Assembly (NCBI GenBank): GCA_017408685.1
Contig: JAFQUE010000033.1
Coordinates: 1 to 40,810, forward strand
Direction of reading: 5' to 3'
Origin: Bacteroidaceae bacterium
GTDB taxonomy: Bacteria; Bacteroidota; Bacteroidia; Bacteroidales; Bacteroidaceae
DNA length: 40,810 nt
Part shown: positions 1 to 7,680 of the stretch, one piece after another
Layout: every line of letters begins with the position of its first letter
How positions within the stretch are numbered: position 1 is the first letter of the stretch
Position numbers and translations under genes: made by a program
Notes under the pieces: model-generated
What the model was told of the DNA's origin: nothing
Seen by the model: the letters and a program-made list of their open reading frames with translations, nothing else
Databases searched by the model: none

Positions 1-89
1 AGAATGCCCTTGAACTTCTCTACCGCTTCCTTCATCTGAGCATCAGACAAAACGGGAGTTAAAATGAAAACGGTTTCGTATTGATTCAT
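1..89 (-). CDS. rpsF: 30S ribosomal protein S6, N-terminal part (cut by window edge)
   Basis: Only the first 29 codons are inside the window. They begin at the ATG at 87-89 and read [16 protein letters not shown], which I recognise as the conserved N-terminus of Bacteroides ribosomal protein S6 (beta strand 1 plus the start of helix 1). S6 sits on the platform of the small subunit beside S18. In Bacteroides rpsF is normally followed by rpsR and rplI, which would lie off the left edge. A well-formed Bacteroides promoter lies 48-78 nt upstream of the start. The gene is partial because of the window boundary, not because it is broken. Confidence 0.93.
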   Translation of the reverse strand, partial: MNQYETVFILTPVLSDAQMKEAVEKFKGI

Positions 90-136
90 TTTTAATTAAT
101 AAATAGGTTAAACATTCGTTTATCTAAACGCGGGTG

Positions 137-167
137 CAAAGTTAAACACATTTTTTCAATTGGCAAA
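137..167 (-). promoter_or_regulatory. rpsF promoter (Bacteroides -33/-7 type)
   Basis: On the minus strand TTTG (164-167) is followed after exactly 19 bp by TAACTTTG (137-144), a full match to TAnnTTTG. Transcription would start near 130, giving a leader of about 40 nt before the rpsF ATG. Confidence 0.8.
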
Positions 168-353
168 ACTTTAGAACAGCCTTTTTGCACTCAGTTACAA
201 GAAAAACCGGCAAAACAGCATTATCACTGAATAGTTTACAGACTTTAATTTTCACACCCGGCATTTTTTATTTGAAAAAATTTCGTTCTGTAAATAATTA
301 TATGTTTCTTTGCAGTTAGAAATGAATAAAAAATATATAAACAACATACAATT

Positions 354-533
354 ATGGGTAAATACATTCAATATTCGGGATTGGCTCTTATCATCATTGG
401 AGCAATCGTTCTAATTGCCAGCTACTTTGCGGGATGGAACAACATCAACGCTGTAAACATGGGTTCTTTTGCAGGCATGATTGCAGGCCTAATCGTTTAC
501 ATAATCGGTGGCAAAAAACACCTAAACGAATAA
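354..533 (+). CDS. 59-aa small membrane protein, function unknown
   Basis: The ORF opens at ATG 354 with MGKYIQYSGLALIII and stops at TAA 531-533. It is almost entirely two hydrophobic helices (about residues 7-25 and 36-52) joined by a short polar turn around GWNNIN, and it ends in the basic/polar tail KKHLNE. This is the layout of a two-span inner-membrane miniprotein with a hairpin topology. It ends 17 nt before a strong bidirectional terminator, which supports it as a transcribed unit. Similar short two-helix proteins occur in other Bacteroides genomes, to my recollection, without an assigned role. A weak promoter-like element (TTTC 281-284, 20 bp, then TTTCTTTG 305-312) precedes it. No function should be inferred. 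Confidence 0.72.
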   Translation: MGKYIQYSGLALIIIGAIVLIASYFAGWNNINAVNMGSFAGMIAGLIVYIIGGKKHLNE

Positions 534-549
534 TTAGAGGAACAGAAAA

Positions 550-589
550 AAAACGAGGACAACAGAAATATTTCGGTTGTCCTCGTTTT
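550..589. terminator. Bidirectional terminator between the 59-aa gene and rprY
   Basis: A 14-bp perfect stem (AAAACGAGGACAAC at 550-563 with its complement at 576-589) encloses a 12-nt loop. A-runs and T-runs flank it on both sides, so it can serve both convergent genes: the small membrane protein ending at 533 and rprY ending at 596. Confidence 0.85.
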
Positions 590-595
590 GCAATA

Positions 596-1297
596 TCATC
601 CTTCAACCTCGGGAGCTATCAGTTTATATCCCTTGCCGTGTATGTTGATGATTTCAATTGAATCATCGGCTTTGAGGTGCTTGCGCAATTTTGTGATATA
701 TACATCCATACTACGGGCATTGAAGTAGTTGTCATCGGTCCACACAGTCTTCAACGCAAAATCACGTTGCAGGATTTCACTGGTGTGGGCACACAAGAGA
801 CTAAGAAGTTCCGACTCCTTGGTTGTCAGTTTTGTCTGCTGACCGTCAATGGAAAGAATCTGTTTTTTTGTATCAAACTGGAAACGCCCTATCTTGTAAA
901 GAGCATTCTCCTTGTTCTTCTTGCCACGGACGCGACGCAAAACTGTCTCAATGCGGGCAACAAGCACTTCCATGCTGAAGGACTTTGTGATGTAGTCGTC
1001 GGCGCCAATCTTGAAACCTTCGAGAATATCCTCATTGAGAGTCTTTGCAGTAAGGAATATGATAGGGATATCAGCATTCACAGCACGAATTTCCTGAGCC
1101 AGAGTAAAGCCATCCTTGATTGGCATCATTACATCGAGCACACATATATCAAACTTGCCCTTGAGGAATGCCTTGTAACCTGCATCTCCATCGGGACACA
1201 ACTCGGCATAGTAACCTTTTGCCTGTAGATACTCGCGCAAAAGCATACCGAGGTTCTCATCATCCTCACACAATAAGATTCTTGTTTTCTCTTCCAT
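596..1297 (-). CDS. rprY: OmpR-family response regulator (RprY-like)
   Basis: This 233-aa protein has an N-terminal receiver domain (about residues 5-118) with the acidic pair D12/D13, the phospho-acceptor aspartate D55 in CVLDVMMP and the switch segment IIFLTAK. A winged-helix trans_reg_C DNA-binding domain follows (about 130-228). Length and sequence resemble RprY of Bacteroides fragilis, a regulator first described together with the kinase RprX. The start at 1297 lies only 6 nt past the stop of the kinase gene at 1304, so both are probably translated from one mRNA with the kinase first. The gene ends just before the bidirectional terminator at 550-589. The RprY name is by recognition; generic OmpR-type assignment is certain. 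Confidence 0.88.
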   Translation of the reverse strand: MEEKTRILLCEDDENLGMLLREYLQAKGYYAELCPDGDAGYKAFLKGKFDICVLDVMMPIKDGFTLAQEIRAVNADIPIIFLTAKTLNEDILEGFKIGADDYITKSFSMEVLVARIETVLRRVRGKKNKENALYKIGRFQFDTKKQILSIDGQQTKLTTKESELLSLLCAHTSEILQRDFALKTVWTDDNYFNARSMDVYITKLRKHLKADDSIEIINIHGKGYKLIAPEVEG

Positions 1298-1303
1298 AAT
1301 TCT

Positions 1304-2839
1304 TTATTTTAAAGGTAATACAATTGTAAATGTTGTTCCGACGCCCGGTTCACTCTCCGCGCGGATTGTACCGCGATGTGCCTGAACTATCTGCTTCACA
1401 TAGGCCAAACCAAGACCAAACCCCTTGACATCGTGTACATTGCCGGTGTTGACGCGATAGAAACGGTCAAAGATTTTCTTGAGGTCTTCCTTGCGTATGC
1501 CTATACCGTTATCCTTGATAGAAAGCATGAATTTGTCTCCCGAATTCCATGTACGCACTTCAAGAGAGATAGGCACGTCGTAACGTTTGTACTTTACAGC
1601 ATTGTCCATGAGATTGAATATCACATTCGTGAAATGCATTTCATCGACATATATGTATGGGTCGGTTGCGTCAAGTGCATAATCAATGTGCCCGCCGTTC
1701 TGCTCCACCTTCACCGCAAACGTGTTAACAATGTTTAGCAGCAGTTCATTGGCATCAAGTTCCTTCATCTTGAGCGACGCAGTGTTCTTGTCATCGAACA
1801 TAGACATCTGCAACACTTTATCGACCTGGAAACGCAGTCGTTTGGCCTCACTGGAGATTACACCCGAAAGACGCCCGAACATTTCAGGAGATTTGGACAC
1901 AGACTGGTCCTGCAACATCTGCGCCGCAAGCGATATTGTAGATATCGGAGTCTTGAACTCATGCGTCATATTGTTTATGAAGTCATTCTTCATCTTGGTA
2001 ATTTTCTTGTGCCTGATAGCCATGTACAATGTTATCACGAACGTTATTAACATAACCAAAGTGAACAACAGCGAAGGTATCATAAATTTAACCGAACCGT
2101 AAATATAATTGTTCAGGTACGAGGTAGGGAAACTGACCTCGAGGGTCGATATACGGTTGAACACATCGTTTGCAAACAGCGCCTCGCGGTACACCCGGCA
2201 CGATTCGTCATCAAAATGCCCTTCGCTGGCAAATATCGTATCGCCGACATTGTCTATAACACGAAACTCGAATGGCAATGTTATGCCGCAGTTCGCAAAT
2301 TCAGTCCTCAGGCTATTGAAGAGCAGTTCGGCATTCATACGCATTTCGAGCGGTTTTGAACCGGCATTCATTATGACATCGTATATAACACGGTCAAAGA
2401 CATCGCGCTGATGTCTGTACTTCATCTTTATTATATCCTGGGTCAAATTGTTGGCACCTTGGACCGACATATCCCTCTTGTTGGAAAGAATGCTGCTGAT
2501 ATCCTTGTATGTAAGAGGTTTTTCGTCAATCATCATGAATTCGAAAAGAGTATAGAAATCGCTTGAACCATGCTTGATGTTTATTTGCCGGTTGAGCAGT
2601 TTCTCGGTAAGCATGCGACCGTATTCGATATCCCTGCGCAACTCCTCGGAAAGATATGTACGCATTTCCTCTATCTCGAAATTATACGCAACGGCATGCA
2701 GGCTCCTCTTCACGCCCTCGTCAAAATGCTCAACGCGCATTTTGACCATAGTCTCAATATATGACAACTGCATGAACAGCAGCGCCACACAGCAAACGGC
2801 CATTATGAGACCCACAAGCCAAATCGTAATCTTTTTCAT
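1304..2839 (-). CDS. rprX: Membrane sensor histidine kinase (RprX-like)
   Basis: A 511-aa kinase. Transmembrane helix 1 is at residues 6-26, a periplasmic sensor region of about 225 residues follows, and helix 2 is at about 252-275. The HisKA motif NMTHEFKTPIS carries the phospho-accepting H293. The HATPase domain shows an N-box (FNLMDNAVKYKR), a G1 box (DNGIGI) and a G2 box (FGLGLAYVK). It is the partner of the response regulator immediately downstream. The periplasmic region has no sensor family I recognise, so the stimulus is unknown. It lies alone between an AT-rich promoter region (2840-3003) and rprY. A perfect TAnnTTTG box is only 4 nt from the start codon (see findings). Confidence 0.88.
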   Translation of the reverse strand: MKKITIWLVGLIMAVCCVALLFMQLSYIETMVKMRVEHFDEGVKRSLHAVAYNFEIEEMRTYLSEELRRDIEYGRMLTEKLLNRQINIKHGSSDFYTLFEFMMIDEKPLTYKDISSILSNKRDMSVQGANNLTQDIIKMKYRHQRDVFDRVIYDVIMNAGSKPLEMRMNAELLFNSLRTEFANCGITLPFEFRVIDNVGDTIFASEGHFDDESCRVYREALFANDVFNRISTLEVSFPTSYLNNYIYGSVKFMIPSLLFTLVMLITFVITLYMAIRHKKITKMKNDFINNMTHEFKTPISTISLAAQMLQDQSVSKSPEMFGRLSGVISSEAKRLRFQVDKVLQMSMFDDKNTASLKMKELDANELLLNIVNTFAVKVEQNGGHIDYALDATDPYIYVDEMHFTNVIFNLMDNAVKYKRYDVPISLEVRTWNSGDKFMLSIKDNGIGIRKEDLKKIFDRFYRVNTGNVHDVKGFGLGLAYVKQIVQAHRGTIRAESEPGVGTTFTIVLPLK

Positions 2840-2843
2840 AAAG

Positions 2844-2851
2844 CAAATATA
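2844..2851 (-). promoter_or_regulatory. Candidate -7 box of rprXY
   Basis: TATATTTG on the minus strand fully matches TAnnTTTG and lies directly in front of the ATG at 2837-2839. No good TTTG is found 19-21 bp further upstream. If used, the mRNA would start at or beside the start codon. The call is tentative. Confidence 0.35.
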
Positions 2852-3003
2852 TATAGAACATCTTTAGTTAGAATAACAAAAATTTATTTTTATTGTTTTT
2901 TTCTTTTTAATTAACAAACAGAAGGGTTATAGTTATCAATTCAGTAACTTATTCTTACAACCGCAGGGGATTTTAGCAAAAAGCAAATGATATTTAACAA
3001 AAA

Positions 3004-3027
3004 ACGGGCAGCCAATTGGCTGCCCGT
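3004..3027 (-). terminator. fusA2 terminator
   Basis: A perfect 24-nt palindrome (ACGGGCAGCC AATT GGCTGCCCGT) lies 20 nt beyond the stop of the EF-G2 gene. On the minus strand it is followed by a T-run (complement of 2997-3004), so it is a textbook intrinsic terminator. Confidence 0.88.
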
Positions 3028-3046
3028 ACACAGTAGATATAATGGA

Positions 3047-5200
3047 TTATTCTTCATCCTTTACTGCAAGTTCCTCGACAAGTTTGTTCTGGACATCACC
3101 GGGAACAAGTTCGTAAGTAGAAGGAGACATAATGAACGAAGCACGACCACCGGTCAATGAACTGAGGGTTGTCGAATAAGAAGCCATCTCTTTCAAAGGA
3201 ACCTTTGCCGAGAGTTTCTCATAACCGTTCTCGCTCTCCATACCCATAATCATACCACGACGACCCTGGATGTCACTCATCACATCACCCATTTTGTCCG
3301 ATGGAACGAATACCTCTACATCATATACAGGTTCAAGAATCTTCGGACCTGCCTCGCGGAACGCTGCGCTGAACGCGTTGCGGCCTGCAAGCATGAATGA
3401 GAGTTCATTTGAATCAACCGGGTGCATTTTGCCATCGTAAACTATTACGCGCACATCACGTGCATAAGAACCGGTAAGAGGACCACGCTCCATGCGTTCC
3501 ATAACACCCTTGAGGATTGCAGGCATAAAGCGTGCGTCAATGCTACCGCCGACAATGCTGTTCACGAATACCAGCTTGCCGCCCCAATCGAGTGTAACCT
3601 CTTCGGTAGCCTTGGCATTGATTTTGAACTCTTGACCGCCGAAACGGTAAACCTCCTGCAGTGGTTTGCCCTCCTCGTAAGGTTCAACAATCATGTGCAC
3701 CTCACCGAACTGGCCTGCACCACCCGACTGCTTCTTGTGACGATAATCGGCACGTGCAGCCTTTGTAATGGTCTCGCGATAAGGAATCTTCGGTTCCTCA
3801 TACTTAACCTGAATCTTCTCCACGTTCTCAAGACGCCACTTGAGAGTACGCAGGTGGAACTCACCCTGACCGTAAACAATTGTCTGACGGAGTTCCTTGG
3901 ACTGCTCGATACGCCATGTCGGATCCTCTTCGTGCATGCGGTTAAGAATCTGCATCATCTTCTCTATTTCAGACTCGTTGGCAGGTTTTATGGCACGTGA
4001 ATATTTCGAAGCAGGATACTTCACAAGAGCGAACCTGTTATTGGCGTCCTTTGCATTAAGAGTGTTGCCAATTTTTATATCCTTCAGTTTTACTGTACAA
4101 CCCAGGTCACCGGCCTTGAGTTCATCCACAGCCACACGGTTGGCACCTGCACTGCAGAACAACTGGGCAATACGTTCCTTGGAACCACGGTCAACATTCA
4201 AGAGGTCGTCACCGGCCTTGAGTGTACCGCTCATTACCTTAAAGTAGTTAACCTCGCCAATATGCGGTTCAACCGATGTCTTGTAGAAGAGTATCGATGT
4301 AGGAGCGGCGCTGTCATAAGGAACAGTCTCGCCTTCGGCATTCACGGGCTGAGGCATATCGGTAATTTCCGGAGCCACATTGGCAAGGAACTCGAGCAGA
4401 CGGCTGACTGCAACATCTGTAGAAGCAGAACAGCAGAGGACAGGATACACACTGTCGGTAGAGAGACCCAAACGTGCACCCATGCGGATTTCGTCGGTAG
4501 TCAACTCCTCAGATTCGAAGAACTTGTCCATAAGACCCTCTTCGTTTTCGGCAGCTTTCTCTACAAGTTCCATGTGAAGAGCCTTTGCCTTCTCCAATTC
4601 ACCTGCGGGAATATCCTCAACAATAGGAGCCTTACCCTCGCCGGTGAATGTAAGTTTCTTCATAAGAAGCACGTCGATGATAGTGCTGAAACCGGGACCT
4701 GCATTCAAAGGATACTGTACGGGAACAACCTTTGAGCCATAGATTGACTGCAACTGTTCGATGATTGTATCGTAGTCGCACTTCTCGTTGTCAACCTGGT
4801 TCACAACGAACATCATAGGTTTCTTCATTTTCTTGATGTAGCGGTAGCAGTTCTGTGTACCTACCTCAACACCATACTGACCATTGATTACCATCATTGC
4901 CAAGTCGGCAACAGTCATGGCACTGACCATACTGCCGGCAAAGTCATCGGCACCCGGGCAGTCGATAAGATTCAACTTTTTGCCGGCCTGCTCAACCTGG
5001 AATACAGTTGAAAACACCGAATAGCCATACTCCTGCTCCACAGGGAAATAGTCGCTAACGGTGTTCTTTGCCTCGATTGTACCTCTACGTTTGATGATTC
5101 CACCCTCAAAGAGCATAGCCTCTGTGAGAGTGGTTTTTCCAGAGCCGGAACATCCTACAATTGCAATGTTCTTGATTTCGTTAGTCTGATAAGTTTTCAT
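3047..5200 (-). CDS. fusA2: Elongation factor G paralogue EF-G2
   Basis: A 717-aa protein with the full five-domain EF-G layout. The P-loop is GCSGSGKTT (16-24), G3 is DCPGADDF (80-87) and G4 is NQVD (134-137). Domains II-V follow; domain IV begins near PYRETI. It differs from canonical EF-G at two places. The switch-II histidine (DTPGH in EF-G) is alanine A84, and the switch-I RGIT segment reads EYGYSV. The RF3 in this same window keeps DTPGH. In Bacteroides thetaiotaomicron an EF-G paralogue of this type (EF-G2) has, as I recall, been reported to support translation without GTP hydrolysis and to be induced by the carbon-starvation regulator Cur. It stands alone between its promoter and terminator, divergent from hemW. 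It is not the main fusA, which sits in the str operon. Confidence 0.9.
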   Translation of the reverse strand: MKTYQTNEIKNIAIVGCSGSGKTTLTEAMLFEGGIIKRRGTIEAKNTVSDYFPVEQEYGYSVFSTVFQVEQAGKKLNLIDCPGADDFAGSMVSAMTVADLAMMVINGQYGVEVGTQNCYRYIKKMKKPMMFVVNQVDNEKCDYDTIIEQLQSIYGSKVVPVQYPLNAGPGFSTIIDVLLMKKLTFTGEGKAPIVEDIPAGELEKAKALHMELVEKAAENEEGLMDKFFESEELTTDEIRMGARLGLSTDSVYPVLCCSASTDVAVSRLLEFLANVAPEITDMPQPVNAEGETVPYDSAAPTSILFYKTSVEPHIGEVNYFKVMSGTLKAGDDLLNVDRGSKERIAQLFCSAGANRVAVDELKAGDLGCTVKLKDIKIGNTLNAKDANNRFALVKYPASKYSRAIKPANESEIEKMMQILNRMHEEDPTWRIEQSKELRQTIVYGQGEFHLRTLKWRLENVEKIQVKYEEPKIPYRETITKAARADYRHKKQSGGAGQFGEVHMIVEPYEEGKPLQEVYRFGGQEFKINAKATEEVTLDWGGKLVFVNSIVGGSIDARFMPAILKGVMERMERGPLTGSYARDVRVIVYDGKMHPVDSNELSFMLAGRNAFSAAFREAGPKILEPVYDVEVFVPSDKMGDVMSDIQGRRGMIMGMESENGYEKLSAKVPLKEMASYSTTLSSLTGGRASFIMSPSTYELVPGDVQNKLVEELAVKDEE

Positions 5201-5324
5201 ACTATTGTTGTTTTTAGTCCAAAGAAGTATGGTTGTTGCGGCGAACCACTTTCCTTTTCAAGCGCACTTTACCGCATTACAGACTCCTTTGTTTGGTTAG
5301 TTAGTTATTTTATCAAATGAGGTG

Positions 5325-5356
5325 GCAATGTAGGAATTTTTCCGAAGAAAAGCAAA
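5325..5356 (-). promoter_or_regulatory. Candidate fusA2 promoter
   Basis: On the minus strand TTTG (5353-5356), a 20-bp spacer and TACATTGC (5325-5332, an imperfect TAnnTTTG). This would give a leader of about 115 nt before the ATG at 5200. The -33 box lies only 16 bp from the divergent hemW -33 element, so both genes share one control region. I could not identify a Cur/CRP-like operator with confidence. Confidence 0.45.
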
Positions 5357-5372
5357 CAGAAAGCCAAGGTTT

Positions 5373-5403
5373 TTTAGAATAAGAAATAAAAAAGTTATCT
5401 TCG
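5373..5403 (+). promoter_or_regulatory. hemW promoter
   Basis: TTTA (5373-5376), a 19-bp spacer and TATCTTCG (5396-5403). The TATCTTCG variant of TAnnTTTG recurs before other genes in this window (nrnA, the DUF4827 gene, the flippase). The leader is about 15 nt, leading to the ATG at 5423. Confidence 0.6.
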
Positions 5404-5422
5404 CGGTGAAAAAGGGATAAAG

Positions 5423-6550
5423 ATGGCCGGCATATACATACATATACCATTCTGCAAGCAGAGGTGTAATTACTGCGCTTTTTACTCTACCACCTTATAT
5501 AATATAAAGGAAGAGTATGTGAATGCGCTATGCAAAGAACTGCTCATGCGCAAGGATTATGTTGCCGGGGACGTAATAAGCACCATTTATTTCGGTGGCG
5601 GGACACCCTCAACCCTGACAATTGAGCAACTTGAGAGAGTATGCAGCACAATCTACAGCACGTACCCCATTGCCGAAAATCCCGAAGTAACAATAGAGTG
5701 CAACCCCGACGACCTCACACCCGAATACCTTGAAAGACTGAAGGAACTGCCGTTCAACAGGATAAGCATGGGCGTGCAGAGTTTCAATAACATACAATTG
5801 AAACGCCTTGGCCGCCGCCACACAGCCGAAGGAGCACACCTTGCCGTTGCAAACGCCCGTGCTGCCGGATACAATAATATAAGCATTGACCTGATGTTCG
5901 CACTGCCGGACTCAACGCTCTTGGAGTGGCAGCACGACCTTGAGAGTGCAATTGCATTGAAGCCCGACCATCTTTCGGCCTACAACCTGATGTACGAAGA
6001 AGGTACCCCGCTCTACCGCGCCCTGCAACGTGGCGACTTCAATGAACTCGGCGAGGATGAGAACGTGAAACAGTTCGGCATACTCATCGAGGCCATGAAA
6101 GGTGCAGGATACCGCCACTACGAAATCTCAAACTTCGCACTACCCGGCAAAGAGAGCCGCCACAACAGCAGTTACTGGAACGACACGCCCTACATTGGGT
6201 GCGGAGCGGCAGCACACTCATACAACGGCACTTCGCGCGAATGGAACATTGCTGACATAAAAACATATATTGAAGGCATAAACGGCGAGAAGCGCAATTT
6301 CGAGATTGAGCACCTTACAGAAGAGGAGCGCTACAATGATACAATACTAACCCGCCTGCGCACTGCCGACGGCATACCGCTTATCTGGATGAAGGATAAA
6401 TTCAGCGACAAACTCAACGCCTACATGCTGCGTGCCGCCGAAAAAGAGATTGCACTAGGCAACCTTAAGGAAGAGAACGGACACCTGTCGCTCACCGAAA
6501 AGGGCATTTTCATAAGCGACGCGGTAATAAGGGAACTGATTTATGTATAA
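5423..6550 (+). CDS. hemW: Radical SAM heme chaperone HemW
   Basis: A 375-aa radical SAM enzyme. The N-terminus is AGIYIHIPFCKQRCNYCAF with the CxxxCxxC cluster ligands C11, C15 and C18. The family signature FGGGTPS follows, and the oxygen-independent coproporphyrinogen oxidase-like domain contains GVQSFNNIQLKRLGR and YEISNFA. HemW is the short member of the HemN family. It lacks HemN's extra N-terminal residues, begins directly at the cluster, and is thought to insert heme into respiratory proteins and not to decarboxylate coproporphyrinogen III. The HemW cluster lacks the fourth cysteine typical of HemN (CNYCAF in place of CxYCxC). It is a single-gene unit facing away from fusA2 and closed by the hairpin at 6558-6586. 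Confidence 0.9.
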   Translation: MAGIYIHIPFCKQRCNYCAFYSTTLYNIKEEYVNALCKELLMRKDYVAGDVISTIYFGGGTPSTLTIEQLERVCSTIYSTYPIAENPEVTIECNPDDLTPEYLERLKELPFNRISMGVQSFNNIQLKRLGRRHTAEGAHLAVANARAAGYNNISIDLMFALPDSTLLEWQHDLESAIALKPDHLSAYNLMYEEGTPLYRALQRGDFNELGEDENVKQFGILIEAMKGAGYRHYEISNFALPGKESRHNSSYWNDTPYIGCGAAAHSYNGTSREWNIADIKTYIEGINGEKRNFEIEHLTEEERYNDTILTRLRTADGIPLIWMKDKFSDKLNAYMLRAAEKEIALGNLKEENGHLSLTEKGIFISDAVIRELIYV

Positions 6551-6557
6551 CAGCAGA

Positions 6558-6586
6558 GCAACCCTTGCCACAAAAGGAAGGGTTGC
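6558..6586. terminator. Terminator hairpin between convergent hemW and the winged-helix gene
   Basis: A perfect 9-bp stem, GCAACCCTT (6558-6566) with AAGGGTTGC (6578-6586), and an 11-nt loop. It lies 8 nt after the hemW stop and 14 nt from the convergent gene's stop. There is no long T-run on either strand, so termination is inferred from position and stem. Confidence 0.55.
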
Positions 6587-6599
6587 CCACATTGATATT

Positions 6600-6890
6600 C
6601 TATATCTTATCTCCCAAATAACTCCTCAACGCCTTCACATACTCTTCAAAAGCAGAAACACCTTCAGGTGTTATCGAGCACGTAGTACGGGGCATCTTAC
6701 CCTTGAAACCCTTTTCCACCTTGATGTAACCGGCTTTCTGCAATTTATCTAACTGCACGCTCAAATTGCCGGCTGTCGCTTTTGTCTGCTCCTTAATGTA
6801 GACAAAATCGGCACTCTCCACACTTATCAGCAGAGAAACAACCGCAAGGCGCAGCTCAGAGTGCAACAAAGGATTCAGTTCTTTAAACAT
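6600..6890 (-). CDS. Winged-helix transcriptional regulator (HTH_34-like)
   Basis: I start this at the ATG at 6888-6890 (MFKELNPLLHSELRLAV, 96 aa), because the residues of the longer open frame upstream only mirror the tail of the preceding gene. The fold is a compact winged helix: helices at about 10-23, a recognition helix near GNLSVQLDKLQKAG, and a wing IKVEKGFKGKMPRTTCSIT, followed by a C-terminal dimerisation helix. It resembles the MarR/ArsR-like HTH_34 regulators that in Bacteroidetes are usually paired with a membrane protein. It overlaps the 3' end of that partner by 16 bp, indicating translational coupling. A perfect palindrome at the operon's predicted start site is its likely operator (inference). 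The ligand is unknown. Confidence 0.78.
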   Translation of the reverse strand: MFKELNPLLHSELRLAVVSLLISVESADFVYIKEQTKATAGNLSVQLDKLQKAGYIKVEKGFKGKMPRTTCSITPEGVSAFEEYVKALRSYLGDKI

Positions 6891-7501
6891 TTTTTCTTGT
6901 AATTGAGTATATGGCCCGAAACGACAAGCAACAGGAACATTATCACTGCAAAGATAATACATTCTACCAAATAGCGTTCTCTTCCTGCAAACTGTTCAAA
7001 GGTAAGGAAACGTAAAAGTACCCACCGCGTAACAGGAAACAACAGCGAAGAGAAGATTGCCGCATAACCGATACGCTTCACAACCTTGTCTTTTATAACT
7101 GTAGCTGTAGTAGCAGTTCCGACTCCTATGAGGAGAATTACATCAACGAAGATTCCTTCAAAACTGCCTAAAAAAGGCAACAGAAAAGCAGCAACACCAA
7201 TTGCACACCATAAGGCATTTATGCAGCGGTCAATGTAATTGGTTACCGTTTTCTCCTGTTTATTAAACAGCAACATAAGCAGCCACCCTACTACAGGAAT
7301 CGCGAACCATCCCCACAGATAAGGATAAAAATCCTCTACACAGGCAACTATAACCGCCTGACATATTGAAACGATAACTGTCGTATACCCCCAGATGAGG
7401 AAAGGCGTTCCAAGGTTCTTTGTCATTCGCGCACGCGAATCGTTAATCATTGAGATTATGAGTTCCAGACTCTCGGCCTCATTCATTCTTTTTTCTTCCA
7501 T
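6875..7501 (-). CDS. Multi-span membrane protein cotranscribed with the winged-helix regulator
   Basis: A 208-aa protein. The first 30 residues are soluble and acidic/polar (MNEAESLELIISMINDSRAR), and about six hydrophobic helices follow: roughly 32-54, 60-79, 92-110, 114-131, 141-160 and 178-200. It ends in a basic cytoplasmic tail. ATG 7501 is used; a second in-frame ATG at 7486 is also possible and would remove five residues. I know of no assigned function. The pairing with a small winged-helix protein is a common Bacteroidetes arrangement, suggesting that the membrane protein either senses something or is the regulated target. It is preceded by the best promoter in this part of the window. 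Confidence 0.75.
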   Translation of the reverse strand: MEEKRMNEAESLELIISMINDSRARMTKNLGTPFLIWGYTTVIVSICQAVIVACVEDFYPYLWGWFAIPVVGWLLMLLFNKQEKTVTNYIDRCINALWCAIGVAAFLLPFLGSFEGIFVDVILLIGVGTATTATVIKDKVVKRIGYAAIFSSLLFPVTRWVLLRFLTFEQFAGRERYLVECIIFAVIMFLLLVVSGHILNYKKKCLKN

Positions 7502-7527
7502 AATAAATTCTCATTTTAGTTAGAAAC

Positions 7528-7541
7528 ACGGATATATCCGT
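7528..7541. promoter_or_regulatory. Palindromic operator-like site over the transcription start
   Basis: ACGGATATATCCGT is a perfect 14-bp palindrome that begins 3 bp downstream of the -7 box and covers the predicted start site of the membrane protein/regulator operon. A dimeric winged-helix repressor bound here would block initiation. Autoregulation by the gene at 6600-6890 is inferred. Confidence 0.55.
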
Positions 7542-7543
7542 CA

Positions 7544-7575
7544 CAAATATAAAGTAGTTTATTTTATAAACCAAA
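7544..7575 (-). promoter_or_regulatory. Promoter of the membrane protein/regulator operon
   Basis: On the minus strand TTTG (7572-7575), a 20-bp spacer and TATATTTG (7544-7551), matching both Bacteroides consensus boxes fully. Confidence 0.8.
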
Positions 7576-7631
7576 CAAAAATGATTATATTTTTGAGGAC
7601 GTTTCAAAAAAGATAGATAAACATAAAAAAA

Positions 7632-7655
7632 GGAGCGCCTGAGTCCAGGCGCTCC
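7632..7655 (-). terminator. glmM terminator
   Basis: A 10-bp perfect GC-rich stem, GGAGCGCCTG with CAGGCGCTCC, and a 4-nt loop. On the minus strand a T-run of seven follows (complement of 7625-7631). It lies 25 nt past the glmM stop. Confidence 0.9.
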
Positions 7656-7680
7656 GAGAATATAGTTTACAATACTAAAT

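Noticed and set aside
434-661. Plus-strand 75-codon frame crossing a terminator
   Set aside because: It overlaps the 59-aa membrane protein in another frame, runs through the terminator stem and into rprY; composition is not protein-like.
6891-6962. 24-residue N-terminal extension of the winged-helix regulator
   Set aside because: The extension lies wholly within the membrane protein gene in another frame and does not resemble the family.
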